A DNA stretch of 64,000 nucleotides, taken from NCBI GenBank assembly GCA_011109175.1, contig RDEW01000012.1:846552-910551 (forward strand), written 5' to 3'. Below, in pieces: positions 58,701 to 64,000 of the stretch. Under the pieces are notes generated by a model that saw only the letters and a program-made list of their open reading frames with translations, did not search any database and was not told the DNA's origin. The stretch's first letter is position 1. Every line of letters starts with the position of its first letter. A program made the translations under genes and the position numbers. Source of the DNA: Dicyema japonicum. Its lineage: Eukaryota; Dicyemida; Rhombozoa; Dicyemidae.

Positions 58701-60915
58701 GGTAGGAAGAAGTTAAGGTTTTCGGTTTTCCTTTTTGAGTTATTGAATCGACTCAGTTTTAATCGGATTATGATTACTGTGAAAATCGTAGGAGACGTTC
58801 CATGAATTCATCGGGGCAATCATAAAGGAAGCAAAGGATATGTCGGGGGAGGTTGGGTTATCATTTCTTCGGACTGGTGTCCTTGTGAAAATGTTCGGGT
58901 GATTCAGAATCACCATTTTTTCGAAAAAGTCGATAATTAAACTCCCCTCCACCTCTTGTCTGCCGACTGGGTACTGAACTTTGCGGATGTTTGGGGTTAA
59001 ATCCCCACATAGTGACACATTTAGAATTTCTTGTAGTTTGTCGAGCTTCGGAACATAGTTATTAGGACAGGATCCCGGCGGTGGAATGAAATGTTGATTA
59101 GAATAAGATGTTCTGTCCATTAATAGAAATTTGTTCCGCGGTCCTGTCGTGTAGAATTAAATTATCCACTTGCAAGCTCACATCATGGAAGGATAAACCG
59201 TTTTTAATAATGGTCAGTAAGCCGCCATCACGGTCTTTTCTGATAGTCCAATAATTTGAAGATAATATAGACAGTTTTATTATTTTTAATTTACTATTAA
59301 TGTGAGTACTAAAGTTTTATTAGAAAAATATCATCCACAACAATGTTCTAACAGCTTTGAGGTGTAAAAGCACGAGGTATACACCTCAGAAAGAACCCCA
59401 GTAACGTCTCTTATTAGTTTAAGGTATTATTTCGTCAGGACTTTGTTGTACGAATTAATTGATTATCTTAGATACGAATTGATTTCATTTGCAGCACAGC
59501 AGGCTTTCAAATTTGGAAAACCCAAATCCAAAGGTTCCAATATCTAGAAAGAGGGGGCACATATAGAACAAGAGAAAGAAACGGTGTTGATTCTACCCCA
59601 TCCTGGGCCTTATCTTCACACGTAGTTGACAGTTGTTTTGAATCCATGGAGATGTCTACTGAATCCACCATTCGACTAGGTTAGGATACGGGAGATAATA
59701 TGTCGCGAGCGCTACTTGCAACTATGCGCTACTTGCAATATCGATTTTTTGAATTTTTTGAATTTTTTTTGAATCTATGAAAATTATTCTTTTGGATTAA
59801 AATTCTAATTTTTAGTAATATAAAATATTAATTTTAATGTATAAAATTAATATAAACTATTAATTCTAATTTAAATTGTTATGTCACGCTTCTCCCACGT
59901 TGTTGTGGTGCTTCGTTTGTGCTAATGCTTATTCCATATTATTTTTGTATTGTCTTATATTTTCTTCATTAATATATTAGTGGATTCATCAAATAGAGTT
60001 TAATAGGTTTGCATTTAGACATGATAAAGACATGAATTTTCTAGAGAAGAAAAACAGAAGCACGTCACCACTTCAACCAAAAAGACCAAGAAACACACTT
60101 CCAACCTGCTTAAAAGATGACTACGAACAAAATAAGAATTTAAAAAATAAATTCAATTTTATATTTTTTAAAGCATAACATAAATCTACATATAATTTTA
60201 GTTTCATGTTTTTTTGAGTAAAACTGGTTTCTTTAAAAAATTTCGACTTGTGAGTGTCTTAATACTACTCGTTTAATTTCGAGCAAAAAAAAATCGATAT
60301 TGCAAGTAGCGCATAGTTGCAGGTAGCGCTCGCGACATAATATAAGTCTTAAAAGTTGAAGATATTCAGTGCATTATAAGTACTTGGCTTCTCATTTTTT
60401 AACAATTAAATAGCCGCTTTGATTTTTTAAAGTTTTTTTTTATTTTAATAACCCCGGGAACACCGAGAAAGAAAGACAAAAGAGTCAAACAGTTAGGTGA
60501 TCTCAGTCCTCGCAATCAATTGTGCCATTCGACGACTGTGATCTTCCATTGTCACCACAACTTTCCGGAAGAGCCTTCTCTCGGTCTTGCAGAGGAATCC
60601 GATCGGGGAGGAATTTCTTATCTAATCGGTTTTCTCTTGCCATGGGAAGGATCAGGCGAAGCGGGTTTCCATCTTTCTCACAGACGCGAAGAAATCCGGA
60701 GCCAAGACTACGGATCTTAGCTTCCATGAGTAGTGGGTCGACTGTTGATCCATTACGTGGACAAAGCATACTGATTTTTTAAAGTTAAAAAATTTAATAT
60801 TTATTTCGTATTTGATGTGTTTTTTAATTATAATTAAATGATTTATATTATTTTAGTTACAAAGAAAAATCATATTTAATTTAAACACAAATTCTTTCTA
60901 GTGGGTAAATTAAAA

Positions 60916-62019
60916 ATGTCGTCCACTTCGAAATTCTCCCTAAGTACGGTATTCTCTTACTTTAGATGAAAAACTACTCTGTTACCACGGGCCACTGATA
61001 TACACGGCTAAGGTCGGATAATATAACCATTGATAGTGCATCAAAATTCGAGATGAAGGGAAAGTGACGGAATATCTCGTTCACTACGAAAGATGGAACA
61101 AACAGTAAATTTTCAAACCTTAAAAATCATTTATTCTCCATATTTTTGCAGATGGGACGAATGGGTAACGGACTGCAGGCTTCTTAAGAATACAAGGGCC
61201 AACCAGGATAAGAAAGATGCTCTTGAAAAGAAGATGTAATTTTGTAGCTAATTCGACAGCTACGAGGAAATAGATGGCAAAAAACAAGGAAAACGGAAAC
61301 GGACCTGTTTTTACTGTATCACTTACTTTTAGCTGATTTGGCTAAGAAGTCCTCCAAAATCGAGGTGGAAACCGGCGATGAAGAATACCGCGAAAAAATC
61401 GGCTATCGAGGAAGTTTTCTCCGCGAAAATCACTGTGCCGGAGAACCTAAAGTCTCTGCTGGTAGACGACTGGGATTTGTGCAAGAAGTACTCGAACGTA
61501 GTTTGGTGGTAATTCCGAGGTTCTTTCGGTCCCCCATAGTCGGTCGATCACGGCTATTTTGAAGGACTTTAGTGGGTGGAAGATTGGGGTGGACAGCGAA
61601 CGGAATAACTTGAAGTTGTCGAATGTAGAGTTTGTGAGTTTGGGGATAGTAGGTTCGTGAATGAGTTACCGGGGGATTATTGATTACTTCAATGTCTCAT
61701 TGGAGAAGCAGTTGCTTTATCCCTCTGAGAAGGATCACATGAATGCACTCAAAGCCAATCAGAATGGTGGGGGAGCCAGTTTGTGGAGACGTATGGTGTT
61801 GTCCACCTCCTTAGATTGATGGGTTGGTCTATTTGTGATTTTTAGTGAAAATTGATGAATATCTGAACAAGAGCACTTTCATGAAGAATGAGATTGGTGA
61901 ACTTGTCACGTGGATTGATAGCTTCTTGAGGTTGTGTGTGGTTATAGTGAAGCTTTATTTCTACAAATATCGACAAGTACTTTTCGTTTGAGGATTATTA
62001 CTGCCCTTCTTTAAAGTAG
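60916..62019 (+). CDS. MRG15-like chromodomain/MRG protein (MORF4L1 family)
   Basis: Chromatin protein of NuA4/Tip60- and Sin3-type complexes; the chromodomain reads methylated histone H3 tails. Ten introns are placed at 60944-60965, 61013-61036, 61105-61151, 61236-61259, 61307-61332, 61365-61383, 61498-61519, 61630-61652, 61823-61845 and 61931-61952 (22, 24, 47, 24, 26, 19, 22, 23, 23, 22 nt). Chromodomain: EKLLCYHGPLIYTAKCIKI, YLVHYERWNKQWDEWVTDCR. Linker: KQGKRKRTSDL. MRG domain: ITVPENLKSLLVDDWDLCKK, IIDYFNVSLEKQLLYPSEKD, TYGVVHLLRL, DKYFSFEDYYCPSL to stop. Predicted about 283 aa (human 323). Two frame problems sit in G runs, at 61671-61675 (one G too many) and 61768-61773 (one G short): either sequence errors or loss of function. 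The ATG lies on the tandem-unit boundary. Confidence 0.85.
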
Positions 62020-63678
62020 TTGACTTATTTATTCGATCATTTTGTTGGAATTATTTATCATAATAAGCTTGGTTAGATAAGCCATTTCCTTTAAGTAAAC
62101 AATTTATTAACATAAAGTTGGTATGACAGGTCTCTGTTATGGCCTGAACACGCAATGGGAGTTACCTCAGCCCAATGTTCTGGAAAACCCCTCATGTCGT
62201 TCTCTGTTCATCTTTCCGCTTTTTCACAAGCCGTCCATTAAATCTATACGTGCTCGGACAACAAAGCCAGACGTATTGGCTGGAAAACGAACCTGTCTTT
62301 CTTTAATTAGTCGTTTTTATTTACTCCCTGGGACTTTTTAAGTCTTATGTCATCTCTTATTGTGTGAGCTCTTTTGATCCAGAAATCTTTTATCTGGGTT
62401 TTGGGTGAGCTGTGGGGTGCCAACCTGAAATGTTAGTACAAATGCATGTTTACAAATTGGTAGGAAACTGGGAGTAAACATCGAGGAATCTGTATCCCTT
62501 GGACGGTACTTCCTTCAAGACCGAGCATGAAAAGACCGCTGAGAGAACTATGGATCATCTGAATTTTTCATTCTACTTTTGTCTCATGTCAGCTTGGAAA
62601 TATTATTACTATTACCCCCGGATCACAAGGTTAAAAGGAATAGAAAATTCTTAACTCACTAAGTGACTCATACCAATACAGGGAAAGTCCTATCCGAAGT
62701 GAACAAGACTCCTGAATGACTCTATAGAAGGGAATTAATATTTCAATTTAAAGTCTTATTTTTTATATACAAAATAAACTTCTGCATATTATTACAAGAT
62801 TTTGGATATCTGTTTTTATTCCATTAAGGACCACATACATGCCTTCTTCAATTCCTATGCCTGGTTTTCAAATATGGAAGATTTGATATCGATGTGAGTT
62901 ATCCTGAATAATATTAATTTTTAGTGAAATACAGCTTATTTATTATCCCCGGATACACCGAGAAAGTAGATAAAGCAAACAACTAATTAAGTGTATCCAG
63001 TTTCCACTTCCACATAAACAGAGTCCATCCGGAATCAACATAAAGGGTAAAAGACGTCCATAATTGCAGTTGTGGAAACCCCTCCAGTGGAGTGGGGGCA
63101 ATACAGCTTACAGAGAAAAAAACTGCCTTTAAATTGCACCAGAAAACGTGATAATATACGCATATTACTCGACAAATATTGTCAGACCCCTTCCTATCGA
63201 AAGCAATCGTACTTATATATGAAAGATTGAGTGTTCAGAACCAAGTTCTTAGCTGTGATTCATTGCCCGTAAACGGATATTATATAATTTGAAGTATTTA
63301 CATCGTCTCCTCTTGTAATTTTTTGCAAGAGAATATCTATGCTATACACAATTACTTGATTAAACTAGAGGATTACTCGAACGATTCCGGACCCCTGGTG
63401 GTTCAAAGTGACCTCTTTGCGAATCATGGTCGATTTCTACTCCCAGAATTTTAATTGAAAATCTTCAAGTCATCACTCGTTTCGAATTCAGTCGATTTTA
63501 AAGGGACAACTGTACCATTGGTAATGATTCATCTTCCAAACTCATTTGTAGGGATATTAGTGATCATTTAGCTGTAATGGCTGTTTGGCTGTCCAGATTG
63601 ACCTCATTGTAACATCTGGGATCATCACCTGTCAATCAAAATAATATATAAATTCCAGATTTTACAAAGAAAAAACTA
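62020..63678. other. Intergenic stretch with LINE tails
   Basis: Contains LINE-tail-like sequences at about 62600-62720 (CCCCCGGATCACAAGG) and 62936-63110 (CCCCGGATACACCGAGAAAG; second tail subfamily, also at 47.1 kb). A plus-strand frame at 62123-62341 is not recognised. Confidence 0.4.
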
Positions 63679-64000
63679 ATGATTTTCTACTTATTTTCAA
63701 TCATCTTCACCTTCTGTCAAGCCGAGCCAAGCTGTGGACCCGACAATGAGTTCTGTATTGCTACAGCTTCACCGAGAAAGACCCACTAAGAATAAGCTGC
63801 TCCCCCGACTTGAATGCAATGTAGTTGATTACTCATTCTCTCAGAGTTATCGGACATTCTACGATCCCCAAACTGTTAAAGAGCCACATTTCCAAGACCT
63901 GCTCCCACATTAAAAATATGTTGTCCTGGGACTAACCGTTTAGCGAATTCCGTAGCTCAACTATTGGCTACATTGGAAACAAGGCGTTTTCCGGGCTTAC
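63679..64000 (+). CDS. Secreted or membrane LRR protein, 5' end (runs off window)
   Basis: Starts with a signal peptide (MIFYLFSIIFTFCQAEPSCG), then an LRRNT-like cysteine region (FTEKDPLRISCSPDLNAI) and two leucine-rich-repeat segments (IPKLLKSHISKTCSHIKNI, then TIGYIGNKAFSGL). The joins used are a 24-nt intron at about 63818-63841 and a 24-nt intron at about 63919-63942, both in phase. The first join needs either a 17-nt intron (about 63753-63769) or a one-base correction. The rest lies beyond the window. Probably the extracellular part of a receptor or adhesion protein. Confidence 0.55.

Larger units (their letters stand above)
48823..60922. repeat. Three tandem ~4.0 kb units ending in the MRG15-like gene start
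   Basis: Units begin at about 48823, 52875 and 56916 (lengths about 4052, 4041, 4007). Each holds, in order: a tRNA-like sequence; about 1.25 kb of anonymous AT-rich DNA; a minus-strand internally deleted LINE; a TIR element; a minus-strand LINE 3' end; and a short flank ending TAAATTAAAAATGTCGTC. In the first two units this last sequence runs straight into the next tRNA-like sequence. In the third it continues into the MRG15-like coding sequence, where it is the 5' flank and first codons. Confidence 0.9.

Noticed and set aside
48823-60922. CRISPR or satellite-type array
   Set aside because: The repeat unit is about 4 kb and made of ordinary transposon pieces; there are no short direct repeats with spacers, and the window is eukaryotic.

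Overview
This window reads as one stretch of a small, AT-rich animal genome (or a very animal-like one). Coding regions are short exons separated by extremely short introns. In the genes I could thread by protein homology and reading phase, almost all introns are 20-35 nt, with several of 21-24 nt, GT-AG and sometimes GC-AG ends. This intron length, in a genome with metazoan-type genes (ZMPSTE24/STE24, thymidylate kinase, a GH18 chitinase, an MRG15-like chromodomain protein, a leucine-rich-repeat receptor-like protein), matches what I recall for dicyemid mesozoans (mean intron near 26 nt). The species assignment is inference.

Left arm (1-16 kb): an HtrL/YibB-like glycosyltransferase-type gene (206-1132), tiny unrecognised minus-strand genes, a ~178 bp repeat, a nine-exon STE24 protease gene (3951-5491), a tRNA-Thr (6772-6843), two unrecognised minus-strand multi-exon genes (about 7.8-8.9 and 9.4-9.85 kb), a five-exon thymidylate kinase gene (10785-11498), a hAT transposase fossil running into an 881-base assembly gap, and a pseudogene (14987-15777) of a secreted-protein family whose intact-looking member lies at 34597-35393.

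Middle (16-48 kb): a graveyard of non-LTR retrotransposon pieces from at least two endonuclease classes (APE type and restriction-like PD..D type), hAT and pogo-like fossils, a 5S rRNA-like sequence, and a few host genes: a chitinase-like gene (30923-32139), an unidentified gene ending at 32794, and the novel secreted-protein gene. Many retroelement copies are 5'-truncated; some are internally deleted but keep both ends.

Right arm (48.8-64 kb): three tandem ~4.0 kb units (48823-60922). Each starts with a tRNA-like sequence, carries an internally deleted LINE, a ~650 bp TIR element and a LINE 3' end with a 15 bp target-site duplication, and ends in the 5' flank and first codons of an MRG15-like gene. 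The gene body follows only the last unit (60916-62019). An LRR gene starts at 63679 and runs off the window.

Host genes seem to act independently (prenyl-protein processing, nucleotide synthesis, chitin binding or degradation, chromatin, secretion); no operon-like system is visible. The most novel items are the secreted-protein family with nearly verbatim introns, the promoter-carrying tandem array, and possible introns of 16-19 nt.
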